From positions 1 through 47,705 of the forward strand of contig PHCF01000012.1 in assembly GCA_002842145.1 (NCBI GenBank): a stretch of DNA of 47,705 nucleotides, written 5' to 3'. Below the pieces are notes generated by a model. It was not told the DNA's origin and made no database searches. It saw only the letters and a list, made by a program, of their open reading frames with translations. The stretch comes from Betaproteobacteria bacterium HGW-Betaproteobacteria-6. Lineage in GTDB: Bacteria > Pseudomonadota > Gammaproteobacteria > Burkholderiales > Rhodocyclaceae. Below, one piece after another: positions 9,344-17,960 of this stretch. The position numbers and the translations under genes are program-made. Every line of letters begins with the position of its first letter. Positions within the stretch are counted from its first letter, which is position 1.

Positions 9344-9891
9344 TACCGCTTGCCTCCATTCGGACCGACGGCGCGCGGCCGCGGGATCAGTGTCTTTTCT
9401 ATATTGGCCAGGCTGTCGAGTTTCTCCTGCAACTCGGTGGTCTTGCGCTGGCTGTCCTTCAGTTGCAGGCCCTGCTTTTCGAGCTGGCTTTCCAGTTTCA
9501 GGCGTTCCTGATAGTTGTCGGCGAGCTGGCGGGCCAGCGGATGGAATGAAACCGCCTCCGGTTCGGTCGATTTGAGAACGCCCTCGAGCAAGGCCAGCCC
9601 CTTGCCGAGATCCTGCTGAACACGCGGATGCCCGAGCAGCAAGGCCATTCTGACCTGCGTGAAGGGCGTTTGCGGCACGGCGGCGAGCACCGACCGCTCG
9701 CGCCCCAGTTCGGCCAGCGGCAAGCGCGCCAGGCTCTGGTTATAGAGCAGCGCCCCCTCCGGGCTGGGATCGTCGAGGTGCAGTTTCCTGGCCAGCGGCC
9801 CGGAAGCGCAGCCTGCTACGGTCAACCCGAAAAAAAGGCCAAAAATGAGAACCGCCAGGCGGCGGGAAAACGTCAGATACTTACAGCTCAT
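9343..9891 (-). CDS. qseG: QseG-like outer-membrane lipoprotein
   Basis: A 182-residue lipoprotein. Its N-terminus is a type II signal peptide ending in the lipobox VAGC (LAVLIFGLFFGLTVAGCASG). The mature part is helical with a C-terminal coiled coil (LKLESQLEKQGLQLKDSQRKTTELQEKLDSLANIEKTL is the region, about 130-165). The gene sits between the histidine kinase and regulator genes, the position of QseG/YfhG in enterobacteria, where the protein helps control the kinase. I chose ATG 9891, just inside the kinase 3' end; a longer frame upstream lacks a signal peptide at its start. The qseG name is by position and type, not close similarity. Confidence 0.72.
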
Positions 9892-11190
9892 CAGGTATTT
9901 CCACACGAAAATGGGCGCCCGTTTCTTGCGGGACGAGATAGACCGTGCCCCCCATTGCCCGCACCAGTTCGCGCACGATGGAAAGCCCGACGCCGCTACC
10001 CTGCCTTGGGGCCGGCGCAACGCGCTGCCCCTGGACAAACGGCTCAAATATGCGCTGCCGGTCTTCTTCAGCAATGCCGGGGCCTTGATCGACGCACTCG
10101 AAGCGCAAGAGGCCGTCGGCATGGCTGACCGAGAGGCGGATTTCGCCATTTTCCGGACTGAAGTCGATGGCGTTGGACAACAGGTTGTCGAGTACCACCG
10201 ACATTTTTTCGGCGTCGAGCATGGCCGTTTCCTGGGAGGATTCGACGATGACCTTCAGCTGCCGCGACTGGCTGTGCAGTTCGCGCCGCTGCGCCACCGT
10301 GGTCAGCAGCTTGCGCAGGCGTATCGGTGCAATCTGCAGACGACGCGCCTCGAAGGCAGCGGCATTGAGCGTGAGCAGGCTTTCAATTTGCGCCTGCAGG
10401 CTGACGACATTGTGCTGGAGGATATTGACCACCTCGCGCTGGCCCTCCGCCAAGGGGGGTCGGCTTCCAGCTCGCCCAGGCGCTGGCGTAACCAATCCAG
10501 CCGCTTGCCGAGCTGGCGCAAGTCGGCCGGGCCACCGACCGTCACCGCTTCATCGAAACGACTGGCGCCGAGACGGATGATCGCCTGCTCCAGATGGCGC
10601 ACCGGACGGACCAGCCACCACCCCATGGCCAGCGCCACGATCAGCGCACCGCACAGGGCCAGCGCGATGCGGGCTCCCAGGCGCATCCGGTTGGCCTCGA
10701 GTTCTTCGAGCGATTTTCGGTTCTGGCCCTCGATCCAGCGCTGCCCGGCCTGCTTCAACAAGCCGTCCAGCTCGGCCATGCGGGCCAGCAACGGGATGAT
10801 CTCGGCCTGGGGAATATTTTGATCAAGACTGCTGCGCAAGGCCTCGGCCACCATGCGCCAGCCACCGAGCAAAGGTTGCAGCGGTTCGGCAGCCAGCGTG
10901 TCGAGGCGATCGACGACCGCCAGCGACTGGCTGAGGTGCTCGTCGAAGCGCTGGCGAAAAACCGGATTGTCGAGCACAAGATATTGCCGGGCGCTGCGTT
11001 CAATATCGACGGTGCGCTCACCCAGTTCCTGGATCGACGCCGTCAACTGGATAGCCCTTTCGCTGCCGCGCCGGCTTTGATCGACCAGCCGTTCGACCAC
11101 CAGCCAGCTTTGCACCGCAGCGCCACCGAGGAGCAGGACGATCAGGGCAAAGCCAAGCAACATCCCTTGGCGGAAGGAAATTCGATTCAT
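9881..11190 (-). pseudogene. glrK: Sensor histidine kinase GlrK-like, deletion at the H-box
   Basis: From ATG 11190 the first frame encodes a membrane segment (about 8-30), a helical periplasmic domain, a second membrane segment (IALALCGALIVALAMGWWLV) and a HAMP region ending at LRQRLGELEA. Homology resumes in another frame at PLAEGQREVVNILQHN and gives the rest of the dimerisation helix and the ATPase domain (N box LDNLLSNAIDFS, G1 DQGPGI, G2 GSGVGLS). The frame switch is at about 10452-10462, and the segment that should contain the phospho-accepting His (H-E-L-K-T-P type) is absent. As read, the kinase cannot autophosphorylate. It is first in the operon with qseG and glrR. Confidence 0.82.
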
Positions 11191-11323
11191 CGGCGCTCAG
11201 AGTCTGAAAATTGAAGTTTAAACCGCCGCAGGCGAGGGCACAGCGGATGGCCACCCCAAAAAACGAGCCTCGCTGCCCTCAACTAATGAAATTTATATCA
11301 ATTTATTCAACAACTTGCATTTG

Positions 11324-11341
11324 TGTCGCAATTTCACGACA
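11324..11341 (+). promoter_or_regulatory. GlrR binding site 1 (TGTC-N10-GACA)
   Basis: TGTCGCAATTTCACGACA fits the published GlrR pattern exactly. An identical 18-mer follows at 11390. It lies about 140 bases upstream of the bactofilin sigma-54 promoter, between the divergent glrK and bactofilin genes. Confidence 0.7.
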
Positions 11342-11389
11342 AGCATTCCGGCTAGATTAACTACCTTTGCCGGGAATGCCAAAAATATC

Positions 11390-11407
11390 TGTCGCAATTT
11401 CACGACA
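11390..11407 (+). promoter_or_regulatory. GlrR binding site 2 (TGTC-N10-GACA)
   Basis: A second, identical 18-base site, 66 bases (about six helical turns) from site 1 and about 75 bases before the -24 element. Same-face spacing fits cooperative enhancer binding. Apart from these sites and the promoter, the 356-base gap 11191-11546 holds only AT-rich sequence. Confidence 0.7.
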
Positions 11408-11481
11408 GACCAGCCGAACGAATTCCGACACAACTTTCAAATTAATTCTCAACATACTGATTAAATTGAATTTATATTCGG

Positions 11482-11497
11482 TGGCACGCTTATCGCA
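11482..11497 (+). promoter_or_regulatory. Sigma-54-type promoter of the bactofilin gene
   Basis: TGGCACGCTTATCGCA has a perfect -24 element (TGGCACG) and a -12 element TCGCA with one mismatch to TTGCA, at the right spacing. It is 50 bases before the bactofilin ATG, predicting a start near 11508. Confidence 0.65.
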
Positions 11498-11546
11498 ATA
11501 GGCTTCCGGGCAGCCAGCCATCACAACCTTCAGAACCGGAGTCACC

Positions 11547-12086
11547 ATGTTCAGCAAACCCAACGTCCCCAACCGCAATGACCCTATCACCCGCAAGGAT
11601 GTCAACAGCATTCTGGGTAGCCCCGCCAATAACCTCAAACCCGCCACAGCAACTACGCCGCCCGTCGCCCAGCCCGAAAAAAGCGAAACGCCGACTGAAA
11701 ACGTTATCGGCGCCCGTCTCATCGTCGGCCCCGACGTCAAACTGAAGGGTGCCGAAATTCTCGATTGCGACACCTTGGTTGTCGAAGGACGCGTTGAAGC
11801 CACCATGGACAGCCGGGTCATCCGCATCGCCGAAAACGGCTCATTCTCGGGCAAGGTCAGCATTGACATCGCCGAAATCCACGGCTGTTTCGAAGGCGAA
11901 CTGACCGCCCGCTCGCAACTGATCATCCACGCCACCGGCAAGGTCGTCGGCAAGATCCGCTACGGCAAGCTGGTCATCGACGAAGGCGGCGAACTGTGCG
12001 GCGACATCAACGCGCTGTCGGCCGAGAAATCAACCCCCTTCCATCTTCGTGAAGAGCCGGCCAAGGCATTCGCCGTTGCCGGTTGA
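11547..12086 (+). CDS. Bactofilin
   Basis: A 179-residue cytoskeletal protein. A disordered Pro/Thr-rich N-terminus (about 1-55) leads into a right-handed beta-helix bactofilin domain (about 57-160): NVIGARLIVGPDVKLKGAEI, VVEGRVEATMDSRVIRIAENG, then IHGCFEGELTARSQLII. Bactofilins polymerise without nucleotide into filaments at the inner membrane and help with cell shape, stalks or polar localisation. GGAG five bases before ATG supports the start. The upstream sigma-54-type promoter and twin GlrR sites suggest control by the adjacent response regulator. The stop nearly touches the acyltransferase reading frame. Confidence 0.88.
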   Translation: MFSKPNVPNRNDPITRKDVNSILGSPANNLKPATATTPPVAQPEKSETPTENVIGARLIVGPDVKLKGAEILDCDTLVVEGRVEATMDSRVIRIAENGSFSGKVSIDIAEIHGCFEGELTARSQLIIHATGKVVGKIRYGKLVIDEGGELCGDINALSAEKSTPFHLREEPAKAFAVAG

Positions 12087-12109
12087 TCAGCCAATGCAAA
12101 TTTCATAGA

Positions 12110-12733
12110 ATGCAGCATATGCAGAAAGTCATAAGCTCCGGTTCCTCACCAGTGCCCGGTCTGGTGCCAGCGTTGCTGGCTCCGTCCGGCGCGGACAGGG
12201 TTGTCGAGTTGCCGGAACTGTTGGTGGCCCCTGCCGTCTCCTATCAGCAGCATCGCGCCTGCAGTGCCCTGGTTCGCCGCATGTACGCCTGGCGCGGCTA
12301 CCGGATTTCACCGCCGCGGCAACTGATCGAAGATCCAAACCACGCCACGCTGGGCGCCTGGATGGAGGGCGAACTGGTCGCCACACTGACCGCCTCCCGC
12401 GACTCCGCGAGCGGACTGCTCGCCGACAACCTCTACGCCGAAGAATTGGCCGCCCTGCGCAAGCCTTCCCGGGTCATCAGCGAAGTGACTCGGCTGGCTG
12501 TCGATACCGACTGCCACGACCCGGAAATCCTGAAGGGGCTATTCCGCTCAAGCTACCAATATGCCCGGGCTATTTTCGGGGTGACCGACGTGGTGATCGA
12601 AGTCAATCCGCGTCATGCTTCGTATTACCGTCGGGAATTCGGTTTCTCGCAGATCGGTACCGTTCGTACCTGCCCCCGGGTCGATGCGCCGGCCGTACTG
12701 CTGCACCGTCCGCTCGGCAATCTTCACTTCTAG
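12110..12733 (+). CDS. N-acyltransferase (FeeM/GNAT-like)
   Basis: A protein of about 207 residues resembling the N-acyl amino acid synthase/FeeM branch of the GNAT superfamily: YQQHRACSALVRRMYAWRGY near the N-terminus, LGAWMEGELVATLTASRDS as the central strand pair, VISEVTRLAVD, then VVIEVNPRHASYYRREFGF as the C-terminal acyl-binding part. It probably joins an acyl chain to an amino-acid or other amine; the substrates are unknown. The ATG at 12110 is 23 bases after the bactofilin stop; a TTG at 12083 overlapping that stop is possible. Cotranscription with the bactofilin is likely. A large inverted repeat follows. Confidence 0.7.
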   Translation: MQHMQKVISSGSSPVPGLVPALLAPSGADRVVELPELLVAPAVSYQQHRACSALVRRMYAWRGYRISPPRQLIEDPNHATLGAWMEGELVATLTASRDSASGLLADNLYAEELAALRKPSRVISEVTRLAVDTDCHDPEILKGLFRSSYQYARAIFGVTDVVIEVNPRHASYYRREFGFSQIGTVRTCPRVDAPAVLLHRPLGNLHF

Positions 12734-12746
12734 TCTCCGTTTCACC

Positions 12747-12796
12747 CAACGCAAATGGCCGGCCCCCGAGCTTCGGGAGGCTGGCCATTTGCGTTG
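12747..12796. terminator. Perfect 14-bp inverted repeat, likely terminator
   Basis: Arms CAACGCAAATGGCC and GGCCATTTGCGTTG are exact complements around a GC-rich 22-base centre that folds further. It follows the acyltransferase stop and precedes ettA. There is no clean T run, so it may stop transcription or stabilise the 3' end. Confidence 0.6.
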
Positions 12797-12850
12797 AAGG
12801 GCCGTAGACTCGCGCATCACTCATCTTTACGACGACAGGTAGGTTGTTCA

Positions 12851-14361
<1,511 letters not shown>

Positions 14362-14366
14362 AAACG

Positions 14367-14409
14367 AATGGCCGGAATTTCAATTTCGGCCATTTTTCCC
14401 GGTTGACCG
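14367..14409 (+). terminator. ettA hairpin with 25-bp repeat, copy 2
   Basis: Stem AATGGCCG / CGGCCATT followed by TTTTT just after the ettA stop. Bases 14385-14409 are the second copy of the repeat at 4805-4829 (23 of 25 identical). Confidence 0.7.
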
Positions 14410-14441
14410 TAGTAATCGGTTTTCCGGACTCTCCATGCAAA

Positions 14442-14472
14442 ACGGGCGCCACTTGGCGCCCGTTCTTTTTTC
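14442..14472 (+). terminator. Strong Rho-independent terminator
   Basis: Perfect 9-bp stem ACGGGCGCC / GGCGCCCGT with a 4-base loop, followed by TCTTTTTTC. It backs up the weaker hairpin after ettA and lies between convergent genes. Confidence 0.85.
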
Positions 14473-14502
14473 TTCCCCCCGCCGATGCGGAAGGCTGAAA
14501 AC

Positions 14503-14781
14503 CTAGTGTTTAAGGCTGGCCGAGAAAACCGCCTTGGTCTTTTCGGAAAAATGGAATTCGTTGAATGCGCGGGTGATTTCGGCTTCGTTGCGGCCTTCGG
14601 ATTGATCTTCGAAGCTGATGCCGATGACCTTGCCGTTGGCGGCCAGGGTCTGGAAGGCGAAACGCCAGCGTTGTGCTTCAGCCAGCCGCTCGCGCAGTTC
14701 GGCTTCTTTGGAAATTGTGATACCGGCTTTCTTCAGGGAATCCAGGAATTGTTCGAAGGATTCGTTGCACAGACTGCCCAT
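14503..14781 (-). CDS. Hypothetical 92-residue protein
   Basis: A small protein beginning MGSLCNESFEQFLDSLKKAG with a central strand-rich part (RWRFAFQTLAANGKVIGISFED). I do not recognise the family. GGAGA lies 6 bases before ATG 14781, giving good support for translation. No signal peptide or membrane segment. It is transcribed towards the ettA terminators and is divergent from the methyltransferase gene; the 112-base gap should hold both promoters. Confidence 0.75.
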   Translation of the reverse strand: MGSLCNESFEQFLDSLKKAGITISKEAELRERLAEAQRWRFAFQTLAANGKVIGISFEDQSEGRNEAEITRAFNEFHFSEKTKAVFSASLKH

Positions 14782-14893
14782 TTAACTATCTCCGTAGGTA
14801 TGCGGTGTTTGATCACCATGAGCCTAATAACGGCTCGACTTTGATTCGGTTGACACGAAAGTGACAGAAGTTTGAATGCGATAATGTCGCCCC

Positions 14894-15715
14894 ATGAAGA
14901 AGCCAAATACCACCGCCGATATTCCTGAAATCCGCCCCGGGCAGTCCATCGAACTGCTCAAGGAACTCCACATCCTGACCCGTGACGGCAAGCTCAATCA
15001 GGACACCCGGCGCAAACTCAAACAGGTCTATCACCTCTACCAGTTCATCGAACCGCTGCTGGATGGCGCCGAGACCCTGGTCGACCATGGGGCCGGCAAG
15101 TCCTATCTCGGTTTCATCCTCTACGATCTCTGTATCAAGGAGCGTGCCAGTGGCGAAATCATCGGCATTGAAACGCGCCAGGAGCTCGTCGAGAAATCGC
15201 GCGAACTGGCCGCCCGGCTTGGCTTTGAGCGCATGCGCTTCCTCGCCTGCACGGTCGAGGATTCACTGTCCGCACCTGAGCTGCCGGCCAGCGTCGATGT
15301 CGTGACAGCGCTACACGCTTGCAACACGGCGACCGACGACGCCATCCGTTTCGCGCTGACCAAGAACGCCTGCCATATCGTCCTTGTCCCTTGCTGTCAG
15401 GCCGAAGTAGCCGCCACGATGCGGGCCAGAAAGAACGAATCGCTGTCGCAAAAACCGCTGTCCGAACTTTGGCGACACCCCATCCACACCCGCGAGCTCG
15501 GTAGCCACCTGACCAACGTCCTGCGCTGCCTGCTGCTCGAATCGCACGGCTACGACGTCACTGTCACCGAGTTGGTTGGCTGGGAGCATTCGATGAAGAA
15601 CGAATTGATCATCGCCAGCAAGCGTGGCAACCCGCGCAAAAACGCCCGCGAACGGGCCGAAGCCATCCTGCGTGAATTCAATATCGAAGAACTATCAAAC
15701 CGCTTCTGCTATTGA
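14894..15715 (+). CDS. SAM-dependent methyltransferase interrupted at its 3' end by attL
   Basis: A 273-residue class I methyltransferase. Motif I is LVDHGAGKSYLGFILYDL (about 65-82), the acidic ribose-binding residue is in EIIGIETRQELVEKS, and VDVVTALHACNTATDDAI follows as motif IV. It resembles the Methyltransf_32/GSTCD-like group, whose substrates are poorly known. The final residues FNIEEL come from the 17-bp attachment core, and the last seven codons (SNRFCY plus stop) are supplied by element 1. The displaced native end at 29803-29841 encodes FNIEELAPRFTY, so the protein stays full length with a changed tail. Before insertion its stop lay 6 bases from rlhA. Confidence 0.85.
   Translation: MKKPNTTADIPEIRPGQSIELLKELHILTRDGKLNQDTRRKLKQVYHLYQFIEPLLDGAETLVDHGAGKSYLGFILYDLCIKERASGEIIGIETRQELVEKSRELAARLGFERMRFLACTVEDSLSAPELPASVDVVTALHACNTATDDAIRFALTKNACHIVLVPCCQAEVAATMRARKNESLSQKPLSELWRHPIHTRELGSHLTNVLRCLLLESHGYDVTVTELVGWEHSMKNELIIASKRGNPRKNARERAEAILREFNIEELSNRFCY
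15677..15693 (+). repeat. attL core of element 1
   Basis: TTCAATATCGAAGAACT, identical to 29803-29819. It codes for the last conserved residues of the methyltransferase and marks the left end of the integrated element. Confidence 0.88.
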
Positions 15716-15799
15716 TTTCAAGCTTTTGGGGGGCACTTTTGGGTGCACTCCCCTCCCCTGTTCCCCTCAAGCGACAGGAAAACCAGCCAAGGAATGAAC

Positions 15800-16180
15800 A
15801 TGAAAAAATTATCAGTAGTCGCGCTGTTCCTGGCATTCAATGCGCACGCCGATCTGTACAAATGCCCTTCCGCGTCCGGAACGTCCTATCAGGAAAAACC
15901 GTGCGCGGGCGGTGGTCAGAAAATCAATATTGAAGCACCACCGGACGGTTCACCGCGCGCAGAAGTTGCGCAGGCAATTTCCCTTCAAAGGGTATTGATA
16001 GGGATGACGGAAGCGGAAGTTATACGGTCTTGGGGGCGGCCAGATAAGGTCAACCGCACGCGGGGCGCGGGTTATGTTTCCGAGCAATGGGTCTACGAAC
16101 GCGGCGGGATTTCCTCAAGTCAATACTTATATTTCGACAACGGCATTCTAAAAAGCCTACAAACTCCGGCCGAAAAATAG
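15800..16180 (+). CDS. Secreted DUF4124-type protein with OmlA-like C-terminus
   Basis: A 126-residue protein with a signal peptide (MKKLSVVALFLAFNAHA, cleavage before DLYKC). Next comes a short DUF4124-like module (DLYKCPSASGTSYQEKPCAGG) with two Cys likely to be paired. The C-terminus resembles the SmpA/OmlA fold (LIGMTEAEVIRSWGRPDKVNRTRGAGYVSEQWVYERG). ATG 15800 is chosen because AAGGA precedes it by 6 bases; the ATG at 15794 overlaps that site. It is the first element-1 gene after attL, on the plus strand, probably a cargo (moron) gene acting in the periplasm. A hairpin follows immediately. Confidence 0.75.
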   Translation: MKKLSVVALFLAFNAHADLYKCPSASGTSYQEKPCAGGGQKINIEAPPDGSPRAEVAQAISLQRVLIGMTEAEVIRSWGRPDKVNRTRGAGYVSEQWVYERGGISSSQYLYFDNGILKSLQTPAEK

Positions 16181-16203
16181 CCCGCCAAGTGGGCGGGCCT
16201 GTG
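16180..16203 (+). terminator. Hairpin after the DUF4124 gene
   Basis: Stem GCCCGCC / GGCGGGC begins at the stop codon. The following T content is modest. Confidence 0.6.
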
Positions 16204-16231
16204 GTTGCCTTTGCGGGCGGTTACGCGGGGT

Positions 16232-16384
16232 TCACACCCCGGCTAGGAGGCCCCACATCAAGTTGCGCTTTTCGTGCGATGGTCGCAGTAGCAAACCGCG
16301 CTTTTCGCGCAATAGCACGACCATTTCCTGCACTAGGGTGCGACGAACATCGCCGGAAGTGCGCATTACCTCTTTGATGGCCAT
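16232..16384 (-). CDS. Small 50-residue element protein
   Basis: A basic ORF starting MAIKEVMRTSGDVRRTLVQE and ending in MWGLLAGV. AAGGAG lies 8 bases before the ATG, the best ribosome binding site in this part of the element, which is the main support. The gene contains a short imperfect repeat (LLREKRG and, farther on, HEKR) reflected in the DNA as two GCGCTTTTCG-like blocks. It is the last gene of the minus-strand set. Function unknown; small basic proteins at this position are often regulators, but I see no defined helix-turn-helix. Confidence 0.55.
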   Translation of the reverse strand: MAIKEVMRTSGDVRRTLVQEMVVLLREKRGLLLRPSHEKRNLMWGLLAGV

Positions 16385-16413
16385 TTTTGTTGCTCCTTAC
16401 TGTTAGTTAACCC

Positions 16414-16722
16414 CTAAGCCACGTTTTCCAGCTTTTCAAACGGTCGCAATACGCCCAAATCCCGGCCCCACGCCTCCAAATCGGAAACACCCCGGGCAGT
16501 GACAGTGTTTGAAACCACGTCCACCGCGTAATAAGGCCCCATGTCAGCATAAAAACGGCTGTTTTCTCGGCACCGCCGGAGTATTTCCCCATCTTTTTTC
16601 AGTTTTCGATTGATGCGAGAAACTAGCGCGCGCTCGGTAACGGGCATTCGTGGGTTTATAGAAGGTGGGGGAGCGTTGAGTGTGGGGATAGATACGCTTG
16701 GGAAATTCTGCTTAGTTTGCAT
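16414..16722 (-). CDS. Hypothetical 102-residue element protein
   Basis: Starts MQTKQNFPSVSIPTLNAPPP (Pro-rich N-terminus), followed by a basic helical part (RALVSRINRKLKKDGEILRRCRENSRFYADMGPYYAVD) and a C-terminus VSDLEAWGRDLGVLRPFEKLENVA. GGAG about 8 bases upstream decides ATG 16722 over an earlier in-frame ATG. The central pattern resembles small phage or plasmid proteins of unknown role; I do not assign a function. It lies between two other small minus-strand genes. Confidence 0.65.
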   Translation of the reverse strand: MQTKQNFPSVSIPTLNAPPPSINPRMPVTERALVSRINRKLKKDGEILRRCRENSRFYADMGPYYAVDVVSNTVTARGVSDLEAWGRDLGVLRPFEKLENVA

Positions 16723-16796
16723 TTGAACTACTCCATTTGTGTGAATGTGTGAATGGATCATTGCACGGCAAAAAATGCTTATATAGAGCCGTAAAT

Positions 16797-17066
16797 TCAA
16801 GCCACCATCCGCAGCGAATCCGCGAACCGGCTATAGCGTTCCGGCCCGTCGTCCAGCATCCGGAATACTTCTCGCACCCCATCTTCTGTTTCGCCCATCC
16901 ATACACCAGACGGGTCCAGGGTCGGCGGTTCGTCGATAGTCCAGATACAAACCCCACCCGATATATCTGCGGTCACGTACCGCACCTGGGTGCCGTCCAG
17001 TTGTGCCGGTACTGGCACGCGCAGGCCATCGGGAAGGTCAACCAGCATCATTTCAACTTGTTCCAT
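16797..17066 (-). CDS. Hypothetical 89-residue acidic element protein
   Basis: Starts MEQVEMMLVDLPDGLRVPVP and continues VRYVTADISGGVCIWTIDEPPTLDPSGVWMGETEDG before a helical end (EVFRMLDDGPERYSRF). No known domain recognised. GGAG eight bases before ATG 17066 supports the start. It is the first gene downstream of the TTAGC-repeat region at 17118-17219, which is probably its promoter/operator. Acidic and small, it could be a regulator or inhibitor, but nothing in the sequence proves that. Confidence 0.65.
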   Translation of the reverse strand: MEQVEMMLVDLPDGLRVPVPAQLDGTQVRYVTADISGGVCIWTIDEPPTLDPSGVWMGETEDGVREVFRMLDDGPERYSRFADSLRMVA

Positions 17067-17117
17067 TTTCCACACTCCATAGGTTGTTTCGGTGTGTAAA
17101 TAGTAGCCAAAAAGTCA

Positions 17118-17219
17118 TTTAGCATGGTTGATATTTCACGCTAAGTAAACGATTTATTTCATTGTTTTATTTAGCGTTTAGCAAATTTCACTTAGCAAAT
17201 AGAGCATTCGTTTAGCAAA
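17118..17219. repeat. AT-rich cluster of TTAGC(AAA) repeats
   Basis: TTAGC occurs at 17119, 17171, 17178, 17192 and 17212, with inverted GCTAA at 17140. GTTTAGCAAA is exact twice here and once more at 24957. The block sits in the only sizeable gap of the left minus-strand gene set, so it may be an operator or iteron array. Confidence 0.6.
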
Positions 17220-17227
17220 GTGCGAAT

Positions 17228-17497
17228 TTAAACGAGGTCGAACCCTTCGTCCTCAAGGTCCGGAGCGCGCATACCATCGGCGAAAAGTTTACCCACAAGG
17301 TTGTTGGGTTCTAAGGCCATGAATTTTTCTCGCAGGGTGGGTAGCGTTGTTGCCTTGAGCAACCCGGCGGCTATCTGCAGGCGCAAATCACATTCATCCG
17401 CCGGGAGGTGTTGGGCGGCCTCCCGACTGAAGCGAATGGCCATTTCCGCTATTACGTCGGCCATTCGCTTATCTTTCACGTTCAAGAATTTGGACAT
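17228..17497 (-). CDS. Hypothetical 89-residue element protein
   Basis: A helical protein: MSKFLNVKDKRMADVIAEMAIRFSREAAQHLPADE, then CDLRLQIAAGLLKATTLPTLREKFMAL and an acidic C-terminus (APDLEDEGFDLV). I do not recognise it. It is the last member of the operon that begins at 23982 and lies just before the TTAGC repeats. Coding quality (codon use, spacing to the next gene) looks normal. Confidence 0.65.
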   Translation of the reverse strand: MSKFLNVKDKRMADVIAEMAIRFSREAAQHLPADECDLRLQIAAGLLKATTLPTLREKFMALEPNNLVGKLFADGMRAPDLEDEGFDLV

Positions 17498-17523
17498 TAT
17501 TTTTTGCTCTCTCGCCCTTTGCC

Positions 17524-17763
17524 CTACAGTTGCCAGTCGGTTTCCCGGCCCATGTATTCCAGGCCGGAAAGGGTAGCCAGCTTGTAAGCATCCGGTGTGG
17601 CTGGGTGGTTGAAACGTAGGGTTCGTTCGTTCTGCATTTCAATTCGCCAGCGGTGCTTGAGGGCAAAACCAAGGGCGCACCGTGCGGTATATGAAAGCCT
17701 CGCCAGGCAACTATCGGTCATGCCGGAAATATCCCCGGCGTTGATTTTTGGAAAATGGCTCAT
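17524..17763 (-). CDS. Hypothetical 79-residue element protein
   Basis: Starts MSHFPKINAGDISGMTDSCLARLSYTARCALGFALKHRW and ends LATLSGLEYMGRETDWQL. The ATG overlaps the stop of the upstream 63-residue gene (ATGA), indicating coupled translation; this fixes the start at 17763 rather than at an upstream ATG. The short strand-helix layout does not match any family I know. Position downstream of the tape measure gene would suit a tail-assembly accessory (inference only). Confidence 0.6.
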   Translation of the reverse strand: MSHFPKINAGDISGMTDSCLARLSYTARCALGFALKHRWRIEMQNERTLRFNHPATPDAYKLATLSGLEYMGRETDWQL

Positions 17764-17951
17764 TTGGCGCCACCATCGGCAGATAGTTTCGCCATTATTC
17801 GCTGCCACATGGCGTTCACCGTGTCCGCTTTTAATTGAAAGGCTAGGCGGGCTACATCCCCCCGGCCGTTTGTGTTTTCCATCAGCTTTCGGGCCTCTTT
17901 CTCATCTTCGGAGAACTTGAGTAATTCGGCTTGGGTCAATTCTTTGGGCAT
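17760..17951 (-). CDS. Hypothetical 63-residue element protein
   Basis: A charged helical protein: MPKELTQAELLKFSEDEKEARKLMENTNGRGD, then VARLAFQLKADTVNAMWQRIMAKL. It starts 9 bases after the tape measure stop, with GGAG in the gap, and its stop overlaps the next ATG. That tight packing supports it as a real gene. No domain recognised. Confidence 0.62.
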   Translation of the reverse strand: MPKELTQAELLKFSEDEKEARKLMENTNGRGDVARLAFQLKADTVNAMWQRIMAKLSADGGAK

Positions 17952-17960
17952 GGTGTTCTC

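Noticed and set aside
17118..17219. CRISPR array
   Set aside because: The TTAGC repeats are 5-10 bases with irregular 2-47 base spacing, and no cas genes are present. The window has no CRISPR-like array elsewhere.
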